This document shows positions 24,983 to 35,600 of a stretch of DNA of 64,000 nucleotides, piece after piece (within the stretch, counting starts at the first letter, position 1; each line of letters opens with the position of its first letter). This stretch comes from Loxodes magnus. Its lineage: Eukaryota; Ciliophora; Karyorelictea; Loxodida; Loxodidae. A program made the translations under genes and the position numbers. The stretch is from positions 62,001-126,000 of the forward strand of contig CAMPDV010001268.1 in assembly GCA_946699065.1 (NCBI GenBank), read 5' to 3'. The notes under the pieces were generated by a model. That model was not told the origin of the DNA. It saw only the letters and a program-made list of their open reading frames with translations, and did no database searches.

Positions 24983-26027
24983 ATTCTTCCTCAAGAAAAA
25001 GAATTTAATAAGCCAAGAAAAGTGCTTTATGCAAGTCTAAATCTGCATGTTTTAGTATTAAACTTGCTTAAATGAAAGATCTTAAGGCTTTATCTAACTC
25101 TCTTACTAAAGGATATCCAAATCTTATATTATAAAGATGAAGGTAACTTTACTAAATATGCATAATTTAAAGTTATATTATCAGGTACATTATGCGTAAT
25201 GCAATACTATCCTTATAAAATCTTAGAATAAGTTTCTCATAAGTTTCTTAGTTAAAGTACATAAGATACCACATATCTATACCCTTATATCTGCTAACAA
25301 TAAGAATATTTATTTCTTTTTAAAAGGAGTTTATATATAAGATGCCGTACATGAACGAAATTAAATAGTGTGATCCTTTATTTATCCTTTAGATTGCTTA
25401 TTTAACTATGATTTTCCTCATAGCTATGATTCAAACTTAAGAGAGTTAATTTATTAGCAAGTGTCTGGAATTTTAGAACTTAGAATTAAAAAAAGGCTAA
25501 GAGTTTGAATCTAGTTTTGTTCTCTTATGGTTGTTTATGATATTAAAATAGTTAATTCTAAACACCAACTAACTTGATTTAATTAACTTAGTAGTAGAGA
25601 AACTCTTTAAAGGTATTAAATAACTAACTAATGCGTATGATTATATAATTTAGCTACATTTTATCTAGGAAATGTGTTGAGAACTCAAGTAAAAATACGA
25701 TATTGAGAAACTATTTTTGTACTTAATACCTAGAACTAAGAAAGTAATTAAGAAATTAATTATTTTGGAGAGTTCTTTCCTTTTAGCAAATCAAAGATCA
25801 GTTTCCCATTTTTCTTGTTTATTGGTGCTTTCTTACACTGCTATATTTTATAATTTAGTGATGTTTGGTCTGGTGCTTATTAAAGAAAGTACACACATGA
25901 TGCATATCTAGCATTAAAGGATACTCTTTAAGATCTTCCACTTCTAAGCTTTATTCCATTTCAATTTTCCTAATCAACATTTTTTCATTCTAATACTATT
26001 TTAAAGCATAAATCCCCCATCCACCCA
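24983..26027. other. No gene supported
   Basis: AT-rich DNA. The open stretch at 25717-25911 (plus) lacks TAA/TAG-encoded Gln and lies among equally open alternatives, so it is not called. Confidence 0.4.
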
Positions 26028-26530
26028 TCAAGCAGGAAATATCTTAATAATTCTCTTTTAGTCTTTCATCTTAAGACGATTCTATCCAACTAATTGGATA
26101 TCTAAATTGTCAAAGATGACATAAATCTTACTTAAAGACCTTTACGACGACTTGAATTTATCTTTTCTCAAAAAGCACAATTTATGTGTCCTAGAACATG
26201 AAGATCCAGCTAAGATTTACTAAAAAGCTAAGATACCTTATCTTGCAGTATAAACTTATAATATGGATTGATATTATTTCCTTCTCAATTCTAAAATAGT
26301 ATACTGAATCTCTAAAGGATAAATTTGCTTTTCTTCTATCAGTTTTAATCCAGCATTACCTTATTATTGTCTCTTTTTACTTGAAACTTCTTTTTTCCTC
26401 CCTCTAGATTTAGTGATGAACTCTACCTTTTTCCTAGCTTTTCTTCTTTATAGCCAAATAATGATAAAAGTGCTTAATTACGATATAGAAATGTCTTTTA
26501 AGAGCAGTACATCGGGAAGAAAAAAAGACA
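26028..26530 (-). CDS. Basic hypothetical protein, start not found
   Basis: The minus strand reads RRKARKKVEFITKSRGRKKE, then KKRQQQGNAGLKLIEEKQIY and PLEIQYTILELRRKQYQSIL, ending at a TGA with complement at 26028-26030. The N-terminal half is strongly basic and resembles a nuclear or nucleolar localisation tract. No ATG is visible in this frame upstream, so a short first exon may be missing. Function unknown. Confidence 0.45.
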
Positions 26531-26719
26531 AAATTCTTATGAAAAAAATGTTTTGATATAGTTGAATGAATTGATTTTCAAGTATGCTTAGTAAAGATAC
26601 ATACAAAACAGGAGAAACATCATAAGCATCTTTAAGACAAGAAATTAAAAGATTGGAATACTATAACGGAATTTGTAAATTATATGAGATTAAATATTAA
26701 GTAATTGTCTTTATGATAA

Positions 26720-27253
26720 TCACGCTTAATACACTTGATAACCTAAATCGAAATTTTCTAATCTCATGCATAGAACGTTTAACGAATCTTTAGGCGTAAA
26801 CTTCCTACTTTCAATTATATTTGGATGTTACAAAATGAATTATGCTTGATTGAGCTCCTTTAACTGCTTTAGTTTATGCATGAGCATTTTGAAGGAATAT
26901 CCACTGAATTCTTTTTTCAGTCTGTTCCAAAATCGTCTGCTAGAATGAGTATACTGTGATGAAAGCATGCAAAACTTTGTTGCATCGTTTCTGTTTCACT
27001 TCTACTAAAGAAGTGGTTGCATGACTTTTTCCCATCTTCTCCTAGCTTGTTTGGATTTCCTAATCTCTTGCTGGTTGTAAAACTCCTTGTTAATTTTTTT
27101 AGCTATTTTATGCCACTTAATTTCGCTTTTCATTTAGACAATTTTTGCCAAAAAACAGTCTTCTTAATATGTCCATTCTTTCAATTCAACATCTGAATTT
27201 AATTGTTTCATTTTTTATAATAAGTTATTTATTATTTCCCTTTAAGCTTTCAT
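26720..27253 (-). CDS. Myb/SANT-like DNA-binding protein
   Basis: 177 residues from the ATG with complement at 27251-27253 to the TGA at 26720-26722, in a single frame. Residues about 23-83 form a SANT/Myb-type repeat: Trp at the start of helix 1 with a following acidic pair (KEWTYQEDCFLAKIV), KWHKIAKKINKEF in the second helix, and RKSKQARRRWEKV in the recognition helix. The last piece matches the R-s-x-x-Q-x-R-x-R-W signature of Myb repeats. The remainder (TPKDSLNVLCMRLENFDLGY near the end) is not recognised. Inferred role: nuclear DNA-binding or chromatin protein. A single repeat means an MYB-related rather than canonical R2R3 protein. Confidence 0.75.
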
Positions 27254-28680
27254 ATTGCCGACAACTGTGTAGCTTTCAGTAATCGGTAAATTTACGCTTA
27301 AAACAATTTAAATTTTAAACCTCATTGAATTTTCCTTAGTTGCTTTAAATGTTAAAATTATACTTAAAGATGCTAACCTAATGTAAAACAAACTTAAACA
27401 GTATAATAGATCTAAATTCACTGAACGCTTCTATCACCTTCATCATCTTCCCTCTTTTTCACTCTTATATCCATATACTTCCTTCCTCCTCATTAATCAA
27501 TCTTTATCCCTCCTTCTTACCCTCTTATTGACTCTTAAGGTAATAAGCATATGATATAAATAAGAGTCTAGTAGTTAAATGTAATATAATTTAGTTGGAT
27601 TATAATATACATTTGCTTTATCAGATATTACCAAAGATAAGAATTATAAAGAAACTTAAATTTACATACCATTATAGTAGCTAGCCATATGCTACTATCT
27701 AATTAATCGTTATCTAGTCAAATCTATAAGTCTCCATATAGAAGAAAGGAGGGATAGTAAATAGATTGATCAGAAAAATTGGATATTAATTTGAGTGAAT
27801 TAATAGGAGAATATTTTATGTAGGGAACTGTGTATCCTGTAATGCAAAGATAAATTTAAAGGTTATAGCACTGATAGAACTTAATTCAATGTTATGAGAT
27901 CTTAGCACTAAAGCATTTTTATAACAGTATAAGATAAATATCAAAGAATCAAACAAAAAAGGCATCAAAAAGAAAATTTCTATAGAAAAAAGTAAAAGAA
28001 GGATAAATAAACTACTTAGAGTAAAAAATATGAGTTTTGTAGAAATAAGCAAGTTTAGTATTCACTTTAACAAATAAATGAGTAATAGTGTAGATTAGAA
28101 ATTATTTGTTTAATTAACTTAAATTATACACTAATAGCAATATAGTAATAAAGTAAAATCTCTATAATTAGAAAGAGAAGAGAATAAATCAGGGAGGAAA
28201 AGTAATTAGAGGTTAAGAGTTTGATAATTTTTGTAAGTTCTTTTCTTTTTTTAATTTTAACTGGCAATTCGGTCTAGAAATTATAATCTTCATGCTATTA
28301 ATAAAAAACTTTGATAGAGCGGAGGAATATAGAATATTCTTTAAGTTGAATTAAAAAAGAGACTGACCAGATAAAAAGGGAATTTCAATGATAGACAGCA
28401 TAGATCAAGATAATATTATATTTTGCTGCAAATATTCAACATATCAATGTAAACTAATTTAATTGTATTTAAATGCCTAAATAAATAAAAGCCTAGATAA
28501 ATAAAGCTTCCATATAATAAATTACCTAATCTACCTAAAATAATTTAAAAGCATTAGGATTTATTAAGGTTATTTGATTTATTTAATTTAATAGCTAGTT
28601 ATAAAAACTTAGAATGAAATTCGTTTTGGAAACTATTATACGTTTTAGTCCCAAGCCTTCTTTGACTTAGAAAAGGACAA
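27254..28680. other. No gene supported
   Basis: About 1.4 kb of AT-rich DNA. The minus-strand open stretch at 27816-28052 is hydrophobic, lacks Gln from TAA/TAG, and reads no better than its complement. A pyrimidine-rich patch near 27430-27540 has no evident function. Confidence 0.45.
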
Positions 28681-29271
28681 ATGCCTAAAACTATTTTTTT
28701 CTTCTCCTTTCTTGTTTTAACTTCGTTGCTAACTTAAGCTAAACTAGGGTCAACTACTTCCTTTATGAAGAAGGTAGAATATGATAATTCTTTCAATTGA
28801 GAGTCATCGCATAAAGTTTAAGATTTCGTTAAATTCTTTTCTGTTGAAAGTTCGGAATTTTGTTCTGACTATTGTGGCGATGACATGTATTGCTACTAAA
28901 CCTGTGTGGCTTTGGAGGATATTTACTAATCTGATACAACCAATAATACATCAGTAGCTGTTGTTTGTAGCAAGTTTTGTGGAAACTTTCACGTATTTGG
29001 ACACTTTGATCTATGTGTTTAAACGATGAACGCTTTTAGTACTCTAAATAGAATCCATAGTTAAGCTGATTAGAAGCTAGACTTTAAGCCAAGTTATTAA
29101 GAACAGAAGATAGAAGAATGGCAATGGAAAGGAGAGTCTGTTTAGAAATGTTTGACGTTCTTGGAGGTATTTCAATCTCTTTCTTACCAACCTCTAGATT
29201 GTTCTAGAGGCTTAACATAAAAGTCTGAAAATCTCTATTACTCTTCTACTTGCCATGCATGTTGTCTTTGA
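28681..29271 (+). CDS. Secreted Cys-rich protein
   Basis: 196 residues from ATG 28681 to TGA 29269-29271. The N-terminus MPKTIFFFSFLVLTSLLTQA is a clear signal peptide with an Ala-x-Ala-like cleavage region. The mature part has about 14 Cys in clustered pairs (FCSDYCGDDMYCYQTCVAL, VVCSKFCGNFHVF, CHACCL at the end), suggesting a disulfide-bonded fold. Gln codons are mostly TAA/TAG. No family recognised; an extracellular or cortical granule protein is possible. The frame is also readable for about 25 residues past the TGA. The neighbouring minus-strand gene ends only 10 nt away, which supports this stop. Confidence 0.82.
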
Positions 29272-29280
29272 ATTCTTCTT

Positions 29281-30021
29281 TCACTTAGATGTTAGATATC
29301 TTTTTTATTGTAAATCTCCTCAAATAAAAAAAATTTCTCTTTCTCTTGATAGTTTTTGTTGATATTGTCTCTTCTTTTTGTTCTTCAACTACTTCTACTA
29401 ATTTCAATATTCTTACTTGAAATTGATAAATTTCTAGCATATTTCCACAGATGTATTCGAGAGTTACAGTAATAACATCTTTTGCTTGTCGTTTAGATTG
29501 AAATATTGAGTTATTTTCACTTTCAATTATCATTGGAGATTCCTCAATTCTTTCAGTTCCATTTAACGTAGCAATTTTTATTAGTTTTCTTCTATTTTAT
29601 CAAACTTTTTGTTCAGTTCTTTCTTCTTCTATTCCTAGTTTTTAGATTATGTGCTCTAGTTTTATGAAAAATTTTTAATTGAGTTAAGGTCTTTTTATAG
29701 GTCATAAATCTCGATTCTATTTCTTCTGCAATTTCAAGTTTTCCCATGAAATTTTTATTGTCTTTATTCAACTTTTACCTCTTATTGGAGATCCACCACT
29801 TTAATCAGCAAATCGTAACTTATTTACTATTATGTAGTGAGATTCGAGATTTCCCAGTGCATTATATTTTTAGCTTATTTCCTATGCTTTTCTTCAGAAG
29901 TGGTAGACTCATCCTGATAAGTAACCTTTTTGTTACTCTTTGCTGGGTCCTAACCTTTCTAGGATGTCGTTAGCTTCTGCTTTTTTGGAGCCGCGAGAAA
30001 TCTTGGTTTGAATCCAGACAT
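29281..30021 (-). CDS. Coiled-coil protein with basic N-terminus
   Basis: 246 residues from the ATG with complement at 30019-30021 to the TGA with complement at 29281-29283 (an earlier TGA near 29318 is possible). Starts MSGFKPRFLAAPKKQKLTTS, then TYQDESTTSEEKHRKQAKNI, followed by about 170 residues of heptad-like text (for example YDLLIKVVDLQQEVKVEQRQ, DLQKDLNSIKNFSQN, KKFDKIEENQQKLLRQMELK) typical of a long coiled coil. A cytoskeletal or basal-body role would fit such a protein, but that is only inference. The stop-free stretches at 29285-29533 (minus) and 29746-29973 (plus) are shadows in other frames. Convergent with the secreted protein gene, 10 nt apart. Confidence 0.82.
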
Positions 30022-30444
30022 CTTTTTTATATATGTAAGGAGAAATAAAATTAGAATTCTAATTTTTATAATAAAGTCTTTAACCTAAAAATAAATATAT
30101 TTAATAACTATTCTATGCTATTTATCTCTATTGCTCTATTTAAATAATCTATTTAGCTTGTCAAGTTTACTGCTATCTTTTGATTCAGCTAAATCTGCGA
30201 AAGGACTTATAAGTAATGCAACTATATTAAAATTAAAGGCTAATTAGATCTAATTTAATAAGAATTGATAGTTTTTGATTTTATAGGCTTATCATATAAA
30301 AACTAATGAAAGTGGCTACTTTAATATACCAAGTATTTTTATGCTCAAGTATCTTAAGAAATTTTAATCTAGCACTAATTATTCGCTATAGCTGACTAGG
30401 TAGCGAGTTACCATAATTTTAATAATTATTATATATATTAAAAA
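30022..30444. other. Short AT-rich intergenic region
   Basis: Upstream region of the coiled-coil gene and of the LINE. I see nothing specific. The 5' end of the LINE may extend into it. Confidence 0.5.
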
Positions 30445-31340
30445 ATGGTTAGCTTCAAGAAGGGTTTTTATACCACGTCCACAGATTAGGAGAGAAAACC
30501 TGAAGCACTTTCTACTACCACATCTTCACTTTAATAAATCCAATCTTCTTTATTACAAAAGGAAACCAGACTCATAACTCAAGCACTCAGACTACATAGA
30601 ACCAAATTCACTAATCGAACGAACATGAAATAATAATACGCTCAACGGAAAAAATATATCAATATATCTATGATTGGATAGACTTCACTAAAAGGAGGAG
30701 CATAAATAAGAAAGAATGAAGTGGTAAAAAAAGTACACAACCTAAGCAATATTTAATAAAAGAATGAACAACTTATTTCAGCCAACGTCCCTGAAGACTA
30801 AATGGTAAGAGTCTACTATAACTACCCAGTTTACTTCATAATAAACGAATAATCAAACATGAAGGAAGTAATGGAAATAATGAGACAATAAGGAAAATCT
30901 AGAATACAGGTATAGTATACATATCCAAACATTAAAATGCTAACAGGTAGCAGAATAGTCTTCCTAGATTTAAAGGATATAGACAAAGAAAAGTGAATAC
31001 CAGAAGTAATAGACCTGAACGGAAACAAAATGAGAAATACAGCACCCAGTAAATTTTATCTGCTACCTATGCAAATTGAAAGGGCACATAGACCAACATT
31101 ACAGAAGTGTAGAAGTTGCAAAACGGAAAAAACTGTATACAAGAGAATTAGAGATGTTTAAGGATAAGCTAAATTAACAATAAACAAACCAGAATTAAAA
31201 GCAAATCGAGCAAATAAGAGGATAATTGAAGAAGGAGAATAAATGATTATAGAGAAAGCAAGGGAAGAAGAGAAGGAAATGAAACGAGGAGAATAGAAAA
31301 ATAATAAAAACAAATAAACAATTAAATAATAATAAGATTT
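30445..31340 (+). CDS. LINE ORF1-like protein
   Basis: From ATG 30445 the frame reads MVSFKKGFYTTSTDQERKPE and continues as a basic, Gln-rich, presumably nucleic-acid-binding protein. It contains NVPEDQMVRVYYNYPVYFII, an RNA-recognition-like alpha/beta texture (GSRIVFLDLKDIDKEKWIPE) and a short KCRSCKTEK knuckle near 31105. It then grades into a Lys/Glu-rich coil (IIEEGEQMIIEKAREEEKEM). LINE ORF1 proteins bind the element RNA. UGA must be read as Trp here (EKWIPE). The frame is intact to about 31340; its end is not defined because the following A-rich region is open in all frames. Confidence 0.65.
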
Positions 31341-32039
31341 TTATGCTAAATGAATAAATAAATAAATAAGAAATATTTTTCATCAAAATAGAATTGGACA
31401 GATGTAAGGCAAAGGGATAGAGAAATGTTCAAAGAACTAAATAAAATAGAGAGCAATAAATTATATAATAAGATATAATATAAAACAAATCAGAGAAAGG
31501 ATATAATAAGTGATGATAAAAATGCTAAACCCTAAAAATAATAAGAAGAGAACAAAATAGCTTAGTGGAGTATGTAAGGAAAAGCTTAAATAAAGAAAAG
31601 AAGCAAAAAGAAATAGAACAAGCTCAAGAAGAAAAAGAATGGATGCAAGATAAAAGTGAGAAGTAAGTAGCAAACTGAAACAAACTTTAATTAGAATTTA
31701 CTATGCTAAGAAACCAAAAAACAAAATGAATAATTATCCAACAACAGGTAATAGGAAATGGCAAAAGAAGAAGAACAGGAAAGTTAAGAAGAAGAAAAAG
31801 ATAGATAATAAGTGGAAAAAGTAAAAAATGGGAAAGAACTAATAATGAAAAGAATATGGAAGTAGAGAATGATAGATAAGATGAAGGAAAGGTGAAGAAG
31901 GAAGATGAATAAAAAGAAGAAAGCGGTGAAGAAGAAATAGAGAAGATGGGTGAAAAAGAAGAATAAGAATAAATCATAAAAGTAAGGACAGAAAATATTA
32001 AGGAGTTAAAAGGGTAAAAGAGGCACTACCAAATTTATG

Positions 32040-35000
32040 ATTCAAAAAAGTATTCACATTATGGAATATAAGAGATTTAGATTGAAGACTAAAAAAATAT
32101 GTGTAATATATCAGGATATAAAAACTTAATAAATGTGAGGTCAAAAAAAGGGAAATGAGTAGCATTCTATATTAGAAATGGCATATATAAGGAGATTAGA
32201 GAAATATAGAATGAAGTTAACCAAATAACGCTTTTTGGGGGAGCGAGAGTGATGGCCATTGGAATAATGAGAAAACTGGCAGTAATAAATATATATGCAC
32301 CTGTGGCAAATGACAAAGAATATTTTGAACCATTCTATAATTTAGTGAACGAATTTAAACTAAAAGCAATAGAAAAAGGATTTAATGTAATGATCATTGG
32401 AAATTGAAATGTGCACATAGAGAAATGCTTACCAAAGAAAAAAACTCAGCTGGAAATATAATTTTACAGTTCATAGAACAAAATAATTTAATATGCTTAG
32501 ACCTAATTGAAATAGGTACTTTCATTCACTAAAACAATGAATATAAATAGATTAATTTTTAATTGAAGAGATAATGAGAGAAAAGGTGATAAAAAGTGAT
32601 TTTTTATTATTTATATGTAATAGGGGATCATAGACCTGGTATTATATAGATAAAGATTGGTAAAGAAGTTAGAAAACCATAAAAGATAGCAAAAAAACTA
32701 AGCTACTATTAAAGAAAAAGAAAATCTAAGTAAAAATTGAAAGATTTATACAAGAAAATATCTAAGAAGAGGAAATTGATAGCCTATACTGTACATAGAT
32801 TTATAAATGATAAAAGAAAAAGATATAAGATGGAGTTTAAAAGGTATGTAGAATAGTTAAAACATAAACTTTAAGATATATAAACACTCAGAAACAACAA
32901 AATAGTGTAATAAAATTTTCAGTAAATGCAGCGAGCAATTAAAATAAAAGGTAAAGAACAACTAAGAAATAAATGAAAATCAATAAAACAAGAAATATAG
33001 AGAATACCAAAGAGTAAGACTAGAATACATTTAATCAAGAAAAAAGATAAAAGAAACTAACTTAACCTATTTATGGACAATGTGAAATCTGACAGAAATA
33101 TGGAAGAAACTAAAAAACCCGCCTAATAGAAAAATAATTAGTGAATACCTTATTAAAAGAAGATGCTAAGACTTTCAGAGATGAACGAAAATAGTTATAT
33201 GAAGATGGCGACAATACGTTACCAACTAAATTCTTAAGCAAGAGAAAAATACTGGTAAACTAATATGAAATTTGAGAAAGCATTAACTAATTGGCTAAAT
33301 GAAAAAAATCAGGATCTGATGAAATATAAGTAGGAACAATTTTAGTAGGCAGGAAAAAATTAATAGAAGTAACTTGCAAATGATAGTTAAAATGATTTAA
33401 GAGGGAGTAATACCTTAAGAGACTAAATAATAATATATAATATTAATATAAAAAAAGGAGGATAGATGAATCCGATGAACTATAGAACAATCTATTTATT
33501 TAATCATGTTTTAAAAATTGTAGACGCATTAATTTTCTAGCTATTATAGGATATCTACATAATGATGAAAGCGAATACTAATATGGTTTCAAAAAAGGTA
33601 AATTATGCGCTTTATAAATCTTCAATCTAAGAACAGTATAGGAATGATAAATGCGGAACAAAAATGATTTATTTGTAATATTTGTTGATATTAATAAAAC
33701 TTATGACTCAGTGCAAGAAAAAGATATGTGATAAATCCTAAAAAATCTAAAAGTAGAAGAATAGATAAATAAACTTCTAGCAAACTTCTGCTTTGAAGAA
33801 GAAGATAAACTGAAAATCAATGATTAAATAGCAAAATAATTCGCGACAAATAAAGGACTAAAACAGGGAAACACAACGTCGCCAAGACTATTTAACTTGA
33901 TAATAGCAAGACTTCTCCATAGCTTGGAAGATTAAAAGTTAGGAATTACGATAAACTATAAAAACGAAGAGAGATTAACATAAGAAACATATGCAGGATA
34001 TTTTGTATACGCAAATAACCTAGCTTTAATAAGTGAATGGGAATAATTAGAGGAAGTAATCAAAAATTTAACCTAATGGGTAGAAAAATGCAAATCGAAA
34101 ATGCAGATAAAACAAAAAATAATATGAAAAGCAGAAAATAGTAACTGAGAAAATATTGGAAATACTATCGAGGTGGGAAATTTAAGGATCGAAAGAGTAA
34201 CGACCTTTTAATACCTAGGTCATATAACAGAAAAACATCAGTTTTGAAAAAACTTGTTTAATATATTAGAAGTAGCATGAAAGATTCAAAAATGAATATG
34301 AGGAAAAATGTCAATGAATAAGGGATTAATACTATATAACGCAGGAATAATGATAAAAACTTTCGTAAACTCAGTTTTCAGCTATGAGACAGAATTGATT
34401 CCATATTGCGAATAATTTGTAGGAAAATAAGTGAGGGAGGAATTAGAAATAATATAGAGAAGATCTTTACGAACGAACGTAGATGCCCCTTTTTAATTGC
34501 AAAATGAGATTTTAGAACATAAGCTGTATTTTATGAAATTTAAATATTATCTATGACGAAAACGTTGAGATTAAGAGGCAGATTAATAGGCAACTAAGGA
34601 AAAAAAATAGACGGATTAATGCTCGACCTAAGTAAAGAAGAGAATTTTATATTTGAATTATTCTGCAAGTCAGTAAAATTAGAATTAAAAATTGAGGACA
34701 AAGATATATTTATAGAGAATAGTAATAATAATTAAAAAGGAAAGAAAAACATTAATCGTGTAATTTGAAAATATAGAGTATACGTAGAAGATAGAGAAAG
34801 AATGGAGGAAATGGTAACAACATTATAGAAAGACGTGATTTGATGAATATGTAGTAGGACCACTCAACTACCTGAGATATAATAAAAATAGAAAATATGA
34901 AATAAGCTAAATATTTAGAATAAGAACGAGATGTAATAAGAGCTAGGATTGCTTAAAAAGAAAGACACCTAGTTGTGACATGTTAATGCCCTTTCTGAAT

Positions 35001-35300
35001 GATGCAAGAGAAAATGAAAAACATATAATAGAAATATGTTCAGAATACAAAGAAGGAAGATAAATATGTATTTGAAATCTAAGAGTAATAGGAGTAGAAA
35101 GATAAGGAATGGAACTATGATATAATGCGAGGTACGGTCAATTTCGAGAAATTCATTAGAACCTAAGAAGAGTAAAAAAGAGCTAAAGCTGACTTTATAA
35201 TAAAAGATTATATCAAAAATATATTAGAAAAAAGGATATATAGAAAGAAAATTGAATGAAAAAAAGAAATATAAAAATACTATAGAGCAGGAAAAGGATA
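32040..35300 (+). pseudogene. LINE ORF2 remnant: endonuclease and reverse transcriptase
   Basis: The endonuclease starts with KVFTLWNIRDLDW (32047). It changes frame around 32135-32155 to KGKWVAFYIRNG and VINIYAPVANDKEYF, ending MIIGNWNVHIEK, the degenerate form of the GDFN motif. The frame changes again near 32440 (NLICLDLIEIGTFIHQNN). The reverse transcriptase has motif A FVDINKTYDSV (33680), KGLKQGNTTSPRLFN (33856), and motif C as VYANNLALISEW (34005-34030), where both catalytic Asp are Asn. Downstream come FQYLGHITEKHQFW and QRRSLRTNVDAPFQLQN, as in LINE RT C-termini. Several TGA fall on Trp positions. The element cannot encode an active enzyme. Confidence 0.85.
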
Positions 35301-35547
35301 ATTTTTATGAGTGTATAACAGCTTGATTAAGAAGAAAATAATTAGAAACGAAAACTAGTAAGATATGTAAGAAAAATAAATAAGCCTGCAATAAAGACCT
35401 AATAAAGCGTAGATAGATAGAAGACAGAAGAACAAGAGATAATGTAGAGAAAAATGATGAAGATATGTAACTAATAAGAGAAGAATTTCTATTACCTGAA
35501 GGGTTACTTGAAGAAACGGACATATATTGAGATATGAAAAGAGTTGC

Positions 35548-35600
35548 ACACCAGCTAGGTGCTACGTGCTCTATAATCAATTTTATTTATTTGTTTATTT
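35548..35600 (+). repeat. LINE 3' tail shared with the SINE-like elements
   Basis: This tail contains GCTACGTGCTCTATAATCAA followed by TTTATTTATTTG. It differs from the SINE tail at 53322-53376 by only a handful of bases over about 50 nt. In LINE/SINE pairs the shared 3' tail is the site recognised by the LINE reverse transcriptase. Confidence 0.85.

Larger units (their letters stand above)
30445..35600 (+). mobile_element. Non-LTR retrotransposon (LINE), decayed copy
   Basis: A two-part element about 5.1 kb long: ORF1 from 30445, a Lys/Glu-rich A-rich connecting region (31350-32030), an apurinic-type endonuclease region (about 32040-32430), a reverse transcriptase (about 33460-34500), a zinc-knuckle-like C-terminal piece (CDMLMPFLNDARENEKH near 34970) and a 3' tail ending in TTTATTTATTTG near 35600. 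There are no LTRs. The purine-rich plus strand contrasts with flanking DNA. The copy is inactive: the endonuclease frame breaks at least twice and the RT active site is YANN. The last 50 nt match the tails of the two SINE-like elements in the window. The 5' border and target-site duplication were not determined. Confidence 0.88.

Noticed and set aside
29285-29533. Minus-strand stretch starting MIIESENNSIFQ
   Set aside because: It is an alternative frame of the 246-residue coiled-coil gene on the same strand, whose continuous frame from 30021 to 29281 is clearly better.
31195-31977. Several hydrophobic minus-strand frames
   Set aside because: They are antisense shadows of the purine-rich Lys/Glu-coding region of the LINE.
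35305-35580. Minus-strand frames over the LINE 3' end
   Set aside because: Antisense to the charged C-terminal region and tail of the LINE.
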